Source: Caldifarciminota bacterium
GTDB taxonomy: Bacteria > Hydrothermota > Hydrothermia > LBFQ01
Assembly (NCBI GenBank): GCA_027003075.1
Contig: JALWYV010000045.1
Coordinates: 1 to 45,290, forward strand
DNA length: 45,290 nucleotides
Direction of reading: 5' to 3'
Of this stretch, positions 14,982 to 24,247 are shown piece by piece (position 1 is the stretch's first letter; every line of letters starts with the position of its first letter). The position numbers were made by a program, and so were the translations under genes. The notes under the pieces were generated by a model. That model did no database searches. It worked only from the letters and a program-made list of their open reading frames with translations, and was not told the DNA's origin.

Positions 14982-16795
14982 ATATGCCACATACGTGTAC
15001 ATACGCATGGATCATCGTCGTAATAACATTTGCTGTGCTTTTGCTTCCCGGTTTTGTACTTTCAATTTATCCTATACCTCGTACGATAAGGAGGATATTA
15101 AAGGAGGTACAGGATGATCTGTTCAGATTTCGGCATGCGAACGGCAGGATCACCCCTAAATGGTTTATGGAAAAGAACAACTTTGCAGGGGAAGGTAGTA
15201 TAATAGTTGATGTTGAGGAAGGCGATTTTGACGTAGTTAGAAATATTACATGGAAATATATATCGTTTTACGATTATAACCCCAACGTGTTCATGAGGGC
15301 CAGATTATTACCTTCGCCGTCAACCGCGTACAGGAGGAACTTTCCCGACCCGTTTACGTGGCTCAGAGATTTGATCTGCATTTTCTACACATGGCATATA
15401 AAACTTATGGAAAGGGATCAGCGGAGGCTTATTCCACTTATCAGAGGTGAAGTCCCCGGGAACCATACCAGGAACCATAGAACTATTAGAAGAGAAAGAG
15501 AAAACCACTGTACGAATAGGGATCAGGGGTATCGCGATGTCTGGAATCTGGAGAATTTCATAAAGTTAATGCACGAGAGAACGGCGTACCATCTACAGAA
15601 CCTGTACAGGGGGATAAGGCACATAGAGGAAAGGCAGAAGCGTTACCTCATAGCTGGGGACCTTTACTTTACCGAGATGTTACTGTTTTACCTGTGGCCG
15701 TATCTGTTCACGTGCGTTGTGGAATATAAAAACAATACGGTGAAACGAATATGGAACTGGGTCAGGAGGTTCGTCACCTTTTTCATGTTATTCACCTTAA
15801 ACGGAGCGATATTGGGTGTACGGTCTGAACCATCGCAGGACACTTCCGGGGACAATCAGGAAAATTCGGCTCCACCGGTAGTAAATTCCCATCAGCTCCT
15901 GAATACCCTTTTTCAAACGCTATCAATTCTGGTTTCTTTCATACCTATAGTCCTCCTGATCGTTGCGGTAGTTTACCCGGTTCTCCTGCTGTACAGTTAC
16001 ATCCTCTTTGGGCATCTGGTTCTTATACCTGATGTTATACCCTTCGGAATAATCTTTCTAGCGTATGCGATCATAGGTCTGGCTATAGGGGTTTCAAGGT
16101 CCCTAAGAAGCCATCAGATCCAGATACTCAGGTACTACTACGGCATAATTAACGGATGGGGAGAGAGCATTCTCAGGCCCGTGATATACCTCCTGATAAT
16201 GGGTATTTCCATGTCCTTCTTTACGGGAAGGATAAAGTGGATCTGGGGTCTCGTTTTCATCGTTTTGTTCGTTACAATTTACTCGTTTATGTACATGTTG
16301 GTCCATAGAATGGCCAGGTTATTCGGTACGATAATTGTTGTTTTATTGTTTTTTGTTCCTCTCTTGTGGGATAAAATTATCAAATTCCTGCAGGGCTTTT
16401 TACCCAAACTGTCTTACATGTTTCTGGAAGCCGTATTCGGTCTCGCATACTTCATAGGTTTCTCCCTCTCGCTATCCTTAAACGATATGTACGAATCGTG
16501 GCCAAAATACGTTTACAAACACGAAAAGAGCATTCAAAACCACTTCAACGACGATGTAATAACGGCAGTGTCAAATCTACCGGTTGTCAAGCAAAACGGT
16601 TCAAGTTCCTCCGTCCTTGCTGGAGGTTGTGGTAAGGATACCGTTCCGAGAATCTTTTACCCGTGTACGTGTATAAGGATACGGAGCCAGTACGATATAA
16701 ACTTCATAGCCTTTGTGGTCTTCATGAAGATATACGTTCTCAGTATGCTGTGGTTTCTGTTCGTTCCGTTAAAGCGGAAGTTCATGAGGCTATAA
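14978..16795 (+). CDS. Large polytopic membrane protein, partner of the pentapeptide protein
   Basis: The 605-residue protein is unrecognised. It has one N-terminal membrane segment (about residues 10-31, WIIVVITFAVLLLPGFVLSI) and a roughly 220-residue soluble domain rich in Arg, Trp and Tyr. About eight further membrane segments follow between residues 255 and 600, with a polar loop (SEPSQDTSGDNQENSAPP) between two of them. A cysteine cluster (GGCGKDTVPRIFYPCTC) lies near residue 545. The ATGA overlap and a GGGAGG ribosome-binding site show coupling to the pentapeptide gene. It may be a channel or membrane effector, but that is a guess from topology only. Confidence 0.65.
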   Translation: MNMPHTCTYAWIIVVITFAVLLLPGFVLSIYPIPRTIRRILKEVQDDLFRFRHANGRITPKWFMEKNNFAGEGSIIVDVEEGDFDVVRNITWKYISFYDYNPNVFMRARLLPSPSTAYRRNFPDPFTWLRDLICIFYTWHIKLMERDQRRLIPLIRGEVPGNHTRNHRTIRRERENHCTNRDQGYRDVWNLENFIKLMHERTAYHLQNLYRGIRHIEERQKRYLIAGDLYFTEMLLFYLWPYLFTCVVEYKNNTVKRIWNWVRRFVTFFMLFTLNGAILGVRSEPSQDTSGDNQENSAPPVVNSHQLLNTLFQTLSILVSFIPIVLLIVAVVYPVLLLYSYILFGHLVLIPDVIPFGIIFLAYAIIGLAIGVSRSLRSHQIQILRYYYGIINGWGESILRPVIYLLIMGISMSFFTGRIKWIWGLVFIVLFVTIYSFMYMLVHRMARLFGTIIVVLLFFVPLLWDKIIKFLQGFLPKLSYMFLEAVFGLAYFIGFSLSLSLNDMYESWPKYVYKHEKSIQNHFNDDVITAVSNLPVVKQNGSSSSVLAGGCGKDTVPRIFYPCTCIRIRSQYDINFIAFVVFMKIYVLSMLWFLFVPLKRKFMRL

Positions 16796-16834
16796 AACGG
16801 CGTTGATGGGGCGGTTTCCCTGTATTTCCCCGTG

Positions 16835-16840
16835 TATAAT
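16835..16840 (+). promoter_or_regulatory. -10 box for the ileS-holA-GT9 operon
   Basis: A perfect TATAAT ends 7 nt before ATG 16848. It fixes the ileS start and argues against the in-frame ATG at 16803. Confidence 0.65.
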
Positions 16841-16847
16841 TTCCGCC

Positions 16848-19733
16848 ATGGCTAAAGACTACAAGGACACCCTGAACATGCCCCGCACCGACTTCCCCAT
16901 GCGTGGGCGTCTGCCCAAGAGGGAGCCGCTCTTCCAGAGGAAGTGGGAGGAGAAGGGCGTTTTCAAGAGGTTGAAGGAGAGGGAGGCTCCCCTGTTCATC
17001 CTGCACGACGGCCCCCCCTACTCCAACGGCCACATCCACATAGGCCACGCTCTCAACAAGGCCCTCAAAGACTTCGTCGTCAGGTACAAGGCCCTTCGGG
17101 GCTACCGTGTGAGTTTCGTCCTCGGGTGGGACAACCACGGCATGCCCATAGAGAAGGCTGTACTGGACAGTAAGAAGACCCTAAAGAGATTGAAGAACCT
17201 GTTAAAGGAGAAGGTGAGCGATGAGGTTAAGGGTATGGTAGAGGACGTAGTTTCCTCAATAGACGAGGCCATAAAAGCCAAGGAGGAGAGGGGATTTGAG
17301 GATCCGGAGGTCAAGAGGTTGATAAGGGAGGCCAGCCGCAAGTACGCCGCCCTGTGGGTGGAGGTGCAGAAGGAGGAGTTCAAGCGTCTCGGTGTCCTGA
17401 CGGACTGGGAGGACATCTACCTTACGATGGATCCGGAGATAGAGGCGAAGGAGACGGAGGTCCTCGCAAAGTTCACGGAGGAGGGGTACATATACCGGGG
17501 GTACATGCCCCTGCCGTGGTCCAGAGAGAGCCAGAGCGCCCTCGCCATGGCCGAGATAGAGTACTACGAGAAGGAATCCCCCTCCCTGTGGTTCCTGGCT
17601 AAGTCCCTTGACAACGACTACTACATCTTGGTATGGACGACCACCCCATGGACCCTCTTCGGAAACCGGGCCTTCGCCTTCTCCCCCGGAATGGAGTACG
17701 TCCTCTTCCGCCTCCCCGATGGTCGCACGGTGGTTTTCTCGGCGGAGGCCCTGGACAGGATAAGGGAGACCCTCGGGTGGGAGGGGGAGGTAGTGGGCAG
17801 GAAGAAGGGAACGGAGTTTGAGGGGGAGAAGTTCCAGCACCCCCTATTTAAGGACAGGGTTTCCCCCGGCATCCTCGCCGACTTCGTATCGGCCGAGGAG
17901 GGTTCCGGAATAGTGCATATCGCTCCCGGCCACGGTAAGGAGGACTACGAAATCGGTAAGGTTTACGGCCTTGAGGTCTTCTCACCCGTGGACGAGAGGG
18001 GTAACTTCACGAAGGAGGCAGACGAGCAGACCGCCCACCCCCTCAACGTCGTCGGTTTGAGCATAGAGGAGGGAGGTAAGAGGGCGATAGAGAGGTTGAA
18101 GGAACTCGGCACCTTCGTAAAACTCGGAAAGATTCGCCACAGCTACCCCCACGACTGGAGGTACAAGAAGCCCCTGATATTCAGGGCCACGAGCCAGTGG
18201 TTCCTATCCCTTGACCATAAGGATCTACGTGAGAGGGCGTTGAAGGCCATACTGAACGACGTCAAGTGGCATCCCCCGGAGAGCATAAACCGCATATACG
18301 CCTCCGTGAAGGAGAGGCCGGACTGGGTACTCTCCCGCCAGAGGGCCTGGGGGGTCTTCATACCGGCGGTGGTCTGTAATAACTGCGGATGGGAGACCCT
18401 GGTGCCAGAGGTGATGTACAGACTCGCGGAGGACATAAGGGCGGGGAACAGCGACGCCTGGCTCACCGAACCGCTGGACAGGTACCTTCCCGAAGGTTTC
18501 AAGTGTGAGGAGTGCGGAGGAGGGGACTTCTCCAAGAAGTACGACATCCTTGACGTCTGGTTTGACTCCGGCTCTACGTGTATAACCGTTCTGAAGGGCC
18601 GGAATATAGGTTATCCGTCCGACGTTTACCTTGAAGGGTGGGACCAGCACCGGGGGTGGTTTAACGCCTCCCTGATGGTCGGCATGGCCCACGAGGATAG
18701 ACCCCCGTACCGTACGGTTATCACCCACGGCTTCGTTTTAGACGAGCAGGGAAGGGCCATGTCCAAGTCCCTCGGGAACGTGGTACCCCCCTCCTACGTG
18801 ATTGAGAAGTACGGTGCGGACGTCCTGAGGCTCTGGGTGGCTTCCGTAGAGTACACCCAGGACGTGCGTATAGGGGAGGAGATCCTGAAACGCATAGTTG
18901 ACGCTTACCGTAAGATAAGGAACACCTTCCGATACCTCCTGTCCAACCTCTACGATTTCACCGCTCCCACGGACGTGATGGACGTGAACGACATGCTCCC
19001 CGTGGACAGGTACGCCCTATCCCGTCTGCACGACGTGAGTACGAAGGCGAAGGAGTACTACGACGCCTACGAGTTCAACAGACTTTACAGGCTCCTCTAC
19101 AACTACGTCGTGGAACTCTCCTCCTTCTACTTTGAGTCCCTGAAGGATCGCCTCTATACGTGGGCGCCACAGGGGAGGGGCAGGAGATCTGCCCAGACCG
19201 CCCTGTACTACATCCTCCGGGAACTGCTCCTCGCCTTCTCCCCCATAATACCCCACACCACGGAGGAGGCCTGGGAGTACGTCCCCATAGAGAACAAACC
19301 GGAGAGCATCGCCCTCGCCCTGTGGGAGGACCTACCGGAGAGCTTCAAGGATCCGGAACTTGAGAGGGACTTTAGCACCCTCGTTGCCATGCGGGAGGAG
19401 GTATATCCCGCCCTTGAGGTACTGCGAAGGGACAGGAAACTGATCGGCCAGAACCTTGACGCCCGCGTTGAGGTCAAACCGAAGGGGGAGTACGGGCGGC
19501 TCCTTGAGAGGTACCTCCCCTACCTGAACGAACTCTTCGGCGTCTCCCAGTTCGTAATAACCGACGAGCCGGCAGGGGACGAGAGGGTTGAAGGGGAGTA
19601 CGGGATATGGGCGGTGAGCCACGCGAAGGGGAACAAGTGTCCGAGGTGCTGGATGTGGTGGGAGGACCTGCCGGAGGGTGAGGTCTGCCCGAAGTGTAAG
19701 GCCGCCCTTGAGGGCAGGGATTACGTTACCTGA
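16848..19733 (+). CDS. ileS: Isoleucyl-tRNA synthetase
   Basis: The 961-residue class I synthetase charges tRNA-Ile. It has the HIGH element HIHIGHALNKALKDF after HDGPPYSNG, the editing-domain TTPWTLFGNRAFAF, the KMSKS element AMSKSLGNVV, and a C-terminal zinc finger (CPRCWMWW ... CPKC). An internal CNNCG ... CEECG pair (about residues 510-565) marks a second metal-binding insertion. The start at 16848 gives MAKDYKDTLNMPRTDFPM, matching the normal N-terminus. An upstream in-frame ATG (16803) would add 15 residues reading through the promoter. holA follows with a TGATG overlap. Confidence 0.97.
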   Translation: MAKDYKDTLNMPRTDFPMRGRLPKREPLFQRKWEEKGVFKRLKEREAPLFILHDGPPYSNGHIHIGHALNKALKDFVVRYKALRGYRVSFVLGWDNHGMPIEKAVLDSKKTLKRLKNLLKEKVSDEVKGMVEDVVSSIDEAIKAKEERGFEDPEVKRLIREASRKYAALWVEVQKEEFKRLGVLTDWEDIYLTMDPEIEAKETEVLAKFTEEGYIYRGYMPLPWSRESQSALAMAEIEYYEKESPSLWFLAKSLDNDYYILVWTTTPWTLFGNRAFAFSPGMEYVLFRLPDGRTVVFSAEALDRIRETLGWEGEVVGRKKGTEFEGEKFQHPLFKDRVSPGILADFVSAEEGSGIVHIAPGHGKEDYEIGKVYGLEVFSPVDERGNFTKEADEQTAHPLNVVGLSIEEGGKRAIERLKELGTFVKLGKIRHSYPHDWRYKKPLIFRATSQWFLSLDHKDLRERALKAILNDVKWHPPESINRIYASVKERPDWVLSRQRAWGVFIPAVVCNNCGWETLVPEVMYRLAEDIRAGNSDAWLTEPLDRYLPEGFKCEECGGGDFSKKYDILDVWFDSGSTCITVLKGRNIGYPSDVYLEGWDQHRGWFNASLMVGMAHEDRPPYRTVITHGFVLDEQGRAMSKSLGNVVPPSYVIEKYGADVLRLWVASVEYTQDVRIGEEILKRIVDAYRKIRNTFRYLLSNLYDFTAPTDVMDVNDMLPVDRYALSRLHDVSTKAKEYYDAYEFNRLYRLLYNYVVELSSFYFESLKDRLYTWAPQGRGRRSAQTALYYILRELLLAFSPIIPHTTEEAWEYVPIENKPESIALALWEDLPESFKDPELERDFSTLVAMREEVYPALEVLRRDRKLIGQNLDARVEVKPKGEYGRLLERYLPYLNELFGVSQFVITDEPAGDERVEGEYGIWAVSHAKGNKCPRCWMWWEDLPEGEVCPKCKAALEGRDYVT

Positions 19734-20737
19734 TGGTTGATCACATAACCTTCTTTCAGGATCTCCGCCGCAACCTCGCAAAGGACATCCTGATACTGGC
19801 CGGGCCTGAGCAGTACCCCGCCCGCGCCATAGTGCGGACGTACTCCGAACATCTCGGAGCCACACCCCGTACGGTATGGGTGTCGGGGAGGAGCCTCGGC
19901 GAGGTCCTTGAGGACGTAATGAGGTACACGGGGGCAGCCATGTTTGAGAGGCACGTGGCCTGGGTCCGTTTCCTCCCCACCGATAGGGCCGTAATCCGTA
20001 CCACCAACACCCTCCTGAAGCACCTCTCCGGTATAAAGGGGGTGGTTATCTCCGTGTACGAGGACGCGAAGCGTTTCTCCTCCCTCAATTCGGACAGGGT
20101 CCTGGTCGTGAACATGCGACCCCTTAAACAACGGGAGTTTGAGGCGTGGGTCCTAAAGAGGTTCCGGGTGGAGGGGGAGAAGGTGCCGACGCTTAAAAAG
20201 CGGCCGGATCTGAAGGCCATACTCCTTGAATCCCTTCCCATGGACCTTACGGAAGCCGAACTGGAGATTAAGAAGCTCCTGTTGTACTCCGAAAAGCCTA
20301 CCCGCGAGGCCCTCAACCTCCTGTGGAACGTTGAGGACGTAAGGGTGTACGAGGTAAGCAGGAAGGTGCAGGAGGGGGACCGCAGGGGTGCCATGGATGT
20401 CCTGAACCGCATACAGGATGCGGGTGGGGATCCGGCGAAGGTACTCTCCCAGCTGGTCAGGGATCTGACCAACCTCGCGTACGTGAAACTCAACCTCTCA
20501 CCCCCGTTTGTGGCCAGAAAGCACGAAAATTACGTTCGCAGGGCGCTCACGTACACCATGCGGAGGATAACCGAAGGGGAGTTGAGGGAAGCCCTTGAAC
20601 AGTTGAAAAGGGCAGAGTTCCTGTTCCGTACCGTTTTGAGGGAGAGTTCCCGATGGGCCTACCTGAAGATGGTGGTCTGGAACATCGCCGGAATGTTCTC
20701 GGAGAGGGAGAGTGAAAGGAAAGTTCGTAGTAGTTAG
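19733..20737 (+). CDS. holA: DNA polymerase III delta subunit
   Basis: The 334-residue protein fits HolA, the clamp-loader subunit that opens the beta clamp. It has an N-terminal nucleotide-binding-like fold (DILILAGPEQYPARAIV), a central AELEIKKLLLYS segment where delta subunits read LE.EL.KL, and the characteristic C-terminal stretch VYEVSRKVQEGDRRGAMDVL followed by LSQLVRDLTNL. Sequence divergence is normal for this subunit. It starts in the ileS stop codon, and its last 26 bases overlap the glycosyltransferase gene, so all three are co-transcribed. Confidence 0.85.
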   Translation: MVDHITFFQDLRRNLAKDILILAGPEQYPARAIVRTYSEHLGATPRTVWVSGRSLGEVLEDVMRYTGAAMFERHVAWVRFLPTDRAVIRTTNTLLKHLSGIKGVVISVYEDAKRFSSLNSDRVLVVNMRPLKQREFEAWVLKRFRVEGEKVPTLKKRPDLKAILLESLPMDLTEAELEIKKLLLYSEKPTREALNLLWNVEDVRVYEVSRKVQEGDRRGAMDVLNRIQDAGGDPAKVLSQLVRDLTNLAYVKLNLSPPFVARKHENYVRRALTYTMRRITEGELREALEQLKRAEFLFRTVLRESSRWAYLKMVVWNIAGMFSERESERKVRSS

Positions 20738-21659
20738 GCTCTCCGCCCTCGGAGACGTCGTCTTAATATCTCCGGCGTTGGAGTACCTATCAAAAAGGGG
20801 GGAAGTTATCTTTCTAACTTACGACCCCTTCGCCCCTGTCTACGAAGGGGACACCCGTATAAACCGCATACTTACCCTGCCCCGTAAACCTTCCATCCGT
20901 GATATCGTCACCGTTGCGGATACTCTGGCCGATATGGGGGTTGAGGTCGTATTCGACCTTCAGGTCAAACCCGTAACCCTGCTGATATCCTACCTCCTCA
21001 GAAAGAGGGGAATACCCACGGTAAGAACGGAAAAGAGGAGCCTGAGGAGGAGATTACACGCCCTCTTTGGCCTCCCGCTAACTTACCGTTACGTACCCGA
21101 TATACATCTGCATGTGGTCTCCTCTTACTTCGGCGAGCCTGCACCTCGTATAAAACCCCGTCTGCAGCCTGCCCCTTCCCCTTTTGATCTGCCCAAACCT
21201 TACGTGATCCTTTCACCTGAGGCGAGCGCCTCCCTGAAGGAGTGGGATACGAACCGCTTCGTTGACCTGGCCCATAGGGTGGCCCACGCGGGGTACGAAG
21301 TCGTTTGGGTGGGAACCAGAAGGCACCCGGAGGTATCCGTCGGTACCGACCTCAGGGGAAAGACGGATATTAAGGGGTTGATCGGCGTAATCTCGGAAGC
21401 CTCTGCCCTCGTTGGGAACGACAGTGCGGCCGTGCATATCGCCTACGCCCTCGGGGTACCTGCCGTTGTAATAATGGGACCGACGACGGTTTCCTTCGGC
21501 TTCATTCCGAAATCCCCCTCCGTGAAGGTGGTGGAAAGGTCCATTAAGTGTCGTCCCTGCTCCACGAACGGATCCGGCCGGTGCGTGGTGGGTGGAAGGC
21601 CGTGTATGGATATCCGGCCAGATAAGGTGTGGGCTGCTCTTTCAAAGATGCTCAAATGA
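20712..21659 (+). CDS. GT9-family heptosyltransferase-like glycosyltransferase
   Basis: The 315-residue protein has the ADP-heptose:LPS heptosyltransferase pattern. The N-terminal VVVRLSALGDVVLISPALEYL is followed by ILSPEASASLKEWDTNRFVDLA, LIGVISEASALVGNDSAAVHIAYALGVP and MGPTTVSFGFIP. It probably adds a sugar to the LPS core, which supports a diderm envelope. The GTG start at 20712 is needed to keep the conserved N-terminal strand, so it overlaps holA by 26 bases. Its stop lies 5 bases from the convergent grpE stop, with no terminator hairpin between them. Confidence 0.87.
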   Translation: MKGKFVVVRLSALGDVVLISPALEYLSKRGEVIFLTYDPFAPVYEGDTRINRILTLPRKPSIRDIVTVADTLADMGVEVVFDLQVKPVTLLISYLLRKRGIPTVRTEKRSLRRRLHALFGLPLTYRYVPDIHLHVVSSYFGEPAPRIKPRLQPAPSPFDLPKPYVILSPEASASLKEWDTNRFVDLAHRVAHAGYEVVWVGTRRHPEVSVGTDLRGKTDIKGLIGVISEASALVGNDSAAVHIAYALGVPAVVIMGPTTVSFGFIPKSPSVKVVERSIKCRPCSTNGSGRCVVGGRPCMDIRPDKVWAALSKMLK

Positions 21660-21664
21660 GGGTA

Positions 21665-22144
21665 TTATCCCACGACACCCACGCGGGCGGGCTTGAGTAG
21701 TTTACCGTTGTACTTCCAGCCCGGCTCGTACACCACACCTACGCTCCCCTTCGGGAGGTTCTCGTCCTTTATAACCGTTAGGGCCTCCATAGTGGAGGGG
21801 TCAAAGGGCTTACCCACCTCAGGCACGATCTTCTCCACACCCATAACCTTCAGGGTATGTTCAACCTTCCTCACGATGCTGAGCGCCCCGTTCCTCACGT
21901 TCTCCGGCACGTCCTCCCCGGAAAGTACGGACAGGAGCCTGTCCATATCCTCAAGCAGTATGAACATCTCCTTAAGGAGCGACTCCTTTCCCTTACTCTC
22001 GGCATCCCTTACCCTCGCCTCGCTCACCTTCCTGTAGGCTTCGTGTTCCCTTAAAGCGTAGGCCAGAGCCTCCTTCAACCGCAGTACCTCCCACTTCAAC
22101 CTCCGGTTCTCCCTCCGTACCTTCAGGCAGATCATCTCGTCCAT
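21665..22144 (-). CDS. grpE: Nucleotide exchange factor GrpE
   Basis: The 159-residue protein has a long N-terminal coiled coil (LKVRRENRRLKWEVLRLKEA). The C-terminal beta domain shows GVEKIVPEVGKPFDPSTMEAL and VVYEPGWKYNGKLLKPARVGV, the GrpE signature (G.pFDp..HeA ... GY...g.vlRpA.V.V), although the usual His before Ala is Met here. It releases ADP from DnaK in the heat-shock cycle. No dnaK or dnaJ is adjacent. It is a single-gene unit with a TAGAAT box 7 nt before ATG 22144. Confidence 0.92.
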   Translation of the reverse strand: MDEMICLKVRRENRRLKWEVLRLKEALAYALREHEAYRKVSEARVRDAESKGKESLLKEMFILLEDMDRLLSVLSGEDVPENVRNGALSIVRKVEHTLKVMGVEKIVPEVGKPFDPSTMEALTVIKDENLPKGSVGVVYEPGWKYNGKLLKPARVGVVG

Positions 22145-22151
22145 GGGCGGA

Positions 22152-22157
22152 ATTCTA
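22152..22157 (-). promoter_or_regulatory. -10 box for grpE
   Basis: TAGAAT ends 7 nt before ATG 22144. Confidence 0.55.
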
Positions 22158-22177
22158 CCGCCGTAAAACGGGAGAGT

Positions 22178-23278
22178 TCAGGGGTATGGGGTTCCGCTCC
22201 GGTGGGGATTACCCCGGAATAGGGGCCATCCACCCCTTAAAGAGAAGCCCGATACTCTGACGACGTAAACCTTTCCGTCTCTTGAAACGGCCACGAGCAG
22301 GGTGTCCATGACGAGGGGTTCCGTCCATCCGTCCCCCTCACCTAACCTGAGGGTGTCCATCAGATCGCCGTCGTACGAGATGAGATAGACCTTACCGTTC
22401 CCATCCAGTACGAGGAGACCACTGTCCCCCGGTATCGGTGAAGAGGGGAGCCACAGGGAATCAGCGTAGACCTCCCCGATATCCCCGCCCGGTGTGAATC
22501 CGAATATCCTTCCCGAGTAGGTAGAGGCGTAGGCCCTGCCCCCGGCGGCCGTTATCTCCCCGATTACGCCCGAGGGAAGGTTTATCTCCGTGTACCCCGA
22601 TGAGGTGAAAAACGCCACCTTCCCGTCCGGAAAGCCCACCACGGCCAGAGAGTCAAGGGCAGATGGGTTTGTGGGAAGCGTACCCGCATCGTCGTATATC
22701 CACAGGAGGTTCCCGGAGGAGTCGTAGGCCAGAACCCTTCCTGAGACCGTAGTTATTACGAAGGCACCGGATACCACGGAGGGGGAGGTCTGGACGTTAT
22801 CACCGGCGAACCTGACCCACGCCCTGCCGGTGTCGTTGTACCCCACGACCCTCCCATCGTCGCATACGATTACAGGTATCCCCGCCACGGCTATTCCCCG
22901 GATTGGATACGGCAGGGAGTCTTTGAAGATAAGGTTCCCGATCGTGTCAAATACGTAGAGGTTGCCGTAAAAGGTGCCGAAGATTACGGAGTCGCCGTTT
23001 ACGACCGGGCCAGCGGTGGGGGGTTCGTTGACGTTGAAGATCTCCCTCCTGTTGCCGTTCACATCCAGAACGATGCCCCTTCCGGACGCCGTAACAACCA
23101 CGAAACTCCCTCCGGGCAGGGCGGCGGGGGGAAGGTTTACCCTCTCACCGAGATCCTCCTGCCTTACCGTCTCCATAACGGGGGTCTCTACCTCTTCCGG
23201 GGGGGGTTCGGGAGCGGGTGGTGTCCCTCTCGTCCTGCAGGCGAACAGCAGGGCAAGGAGGAAGAACAGGCGTCTCAT
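22178..23278 (-). CDS. PQQ-like beta-propeller lipoprotein
   Basis: The 366-residue protein has a lipoprotein signal with basic residues and lipobox LLFAC (Cys14), followed by a proline-rich linker (PPAPEPPPEEVE). Repeated blades of the form VVNGDSVIFGTFYGNLYVFDTIGN and FVITTVSGRVLAYDSSGNLLW follow, typical of PQQ/BamB-like propellers. It ends GGWPLFRGNPHRSGTPYP, the WP.FRGN..R.G closing strand common in these proteins. No catalytic residues are seen, so it is probably a structural or assembly factor on the outer membrane, possibly BamB-like. It is a monocistronic unit with a TAGAAT box 6 nt before ATG 23278. Confidence 0.8.
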   Translation of the reverse strand: MRRLFFLLALLFACRTRGTPPAPEPPPEEVETPVMETVRQEDLGERVNLPPAALPGGSFVVVTASGRGIVLDVNGNRREIFNVNEPPTAGPVVNGDSVIFGTFYGNLYVFDTIGNLIFKDSLPYPIRGIAVAGIPVIVCDDGRVVGYNDTGRAWVRFAGDNVQTSPSVVSGAFVITTVSGRVLAYDSSGNLLWIYDDAGTLPTNPSALDSLAVVGFPDGKVAFFTSSGYTEINLPSGVIGEITAAGGRAYASTYSGRIFGFTPGGDIGEVYADSLWLPSSPIPGDSGLLVLDGNGKVYLISYDGDLMDTLRLGEGDGWTEPLVMDTLLVAVSRDGKVYVVRVSGFSLRGGWPLFRGNPHRSGTPYP

Positions 23279-23284
23279 ATTCCG

Positions 23285-23290
23285 ATTCTA
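23285..23290 (-). promoter_or_regulatory. -10 box for the PQQ-propeller lipoprotein
   Basis: TAGAAT ends 6 nt before ATG 23278. Confidence 0.55.
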
Positions 23291-23297
23291 AGGAGGA

Positions 23298-24215
23298 TTA
23301 CCCGAACAACCCCCTCAGGACGAACCACACGTTGGCCGGTCTCTCAGCGAGTCGTCGCATGAAGTAGGGGTACCAGTGGGTGCCGTACGGCACGTAAAGG
23401 CGGAGCCTGTGGGTCCTCTTCACCCTCCTCTGAAGTCCGAGCCTCACGCCGTAGAGCATCTGAAACTCGTACTTATCCTCAGGAACTCCCATCTCATCGG
23501 CCTTCTTCATTACGAAGTCAATTATGCGATCGTCGTGGGTGGCGAACTCGGGGTAGATTCTGTCCGTCATTTTTAGCATTTTTACTGCCAGTTTCCTGAA
23601 GTTCTCATCAACGTCCCTCTTCTTCTGGTAGGCCACGTCCGGAGGCTCCTTGTACGCCCCTTTCACCAGACGGATGTTCATACGGTATCGGGCCAGATCC
23701 TCAAGTATCTCTTCCGCCCGGTAGAGGTAGGCCTGTATGACCGTACCCACGGGATAGCCTTCCTCGTTCATCTTCCTCACGATCCAGAGGGTATCCTCAA
23801 GGAGGCGACTCTCCTCCACGTCCACGTTGATGTAAAGGCCGAGCTCCTTCGCCTTTTCGGCTATCCGCTTCAGGTTTCCGTACGTGAAGTCCCTGTCTAT
23901 CTCAAGACCGAGCTGGGTCAGTTTAAGGGAAATCTCCGAAAACTCCCGGTGAGGGACCAGAGCCTCGGCGAGGCGGATGTACTCCTCCGTGCTTTTCAGG
24001 GCAGGCTCTCTGGCGTGGTAATGCTCACCGAGGTAGGCTACGGTCGTAAATATCCCCTCCTTTTCCAGCTTTTCCACCACGTTTATCAGCTCCTCAAGGG
24101 TCTCACCGGCTACGAACCTTCTGGATATCTTCCTTCCGAGGCGCGTTCCCGTCAGAAACCTTTCAAGCGTTTTGTTGTGGGAAAGGGCGATAAAGAAATC
24201 CCTCAGAAGCGGCAT
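23298..24215 (-). CDS. Proline dehydrogenase, monofunctional
   Basis: The 305-residue FAD enzyme oxidises proline to pyrroline-5-carboxylate. It has the short monofunctional form. The TIM-barrel landmarks are LGEHYHAREPA, EISLKLTQLGLEID, NIRLVKGAYKEP, FATHDDRII, YEFQMLYGVR, and the C-terminal YVPYG ... RRLAERPAN substrate-binding segment. No pyrroline-5-carboxylate dehydrogenase is adjacent, so the second step of proline catabolism must be encoded elsewhere. It is a single-gene unit with a TAGAAT box 6 nt before ATG 24215. Confidence 0.93.
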   Translation of the reverse strand: MPLLRDFFIALSHNKTLERFLTGTRLGRKISRRFVAGETLEELINVVEKLEKEGIFTTVAYLGEHYHAREPALKSTEEYIRLAEALVPHREFSEISLKLTQLGLEIDRDFTYGNLKRIAEKAKELGLYINVDVEESRLLEDTLWIVRKMNEEGYPVGTVIQAYLYRAEEILEDLARYRMNIRLVKGAYKEPPDVAYQKKRDVDENFRKLAVKMLKMTDRIYPEFATHDDRIIDFVMKKADEMGVPEDKYEFQMLYGVRLGLQRRVKRTHRLRLYVPYGTHWYPYFMRRLAERPANVWFVLRGLFG

Positions 24216-24221
24216 TATGCT

Positions 24222-24227
24222 ATTCTA
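24222..24227 (-). promoter_or_regulatory. -10 box for proline dehydrogenase
   Basis: TAGAAT ends 6 nt before ATG 24215. Confidence 0.55.
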
Positions 24228-24247
24228 ACGTGGGAAAGACGTACGAC

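Noticed and set aside
16803-16847. Longer N-terminus for isoleucyl-tRNA synthetase
   Set aside because: The extra 15 codons span the TATAAT box and do not resemble the family. The start at 16848 gives the conserved N-terminus.
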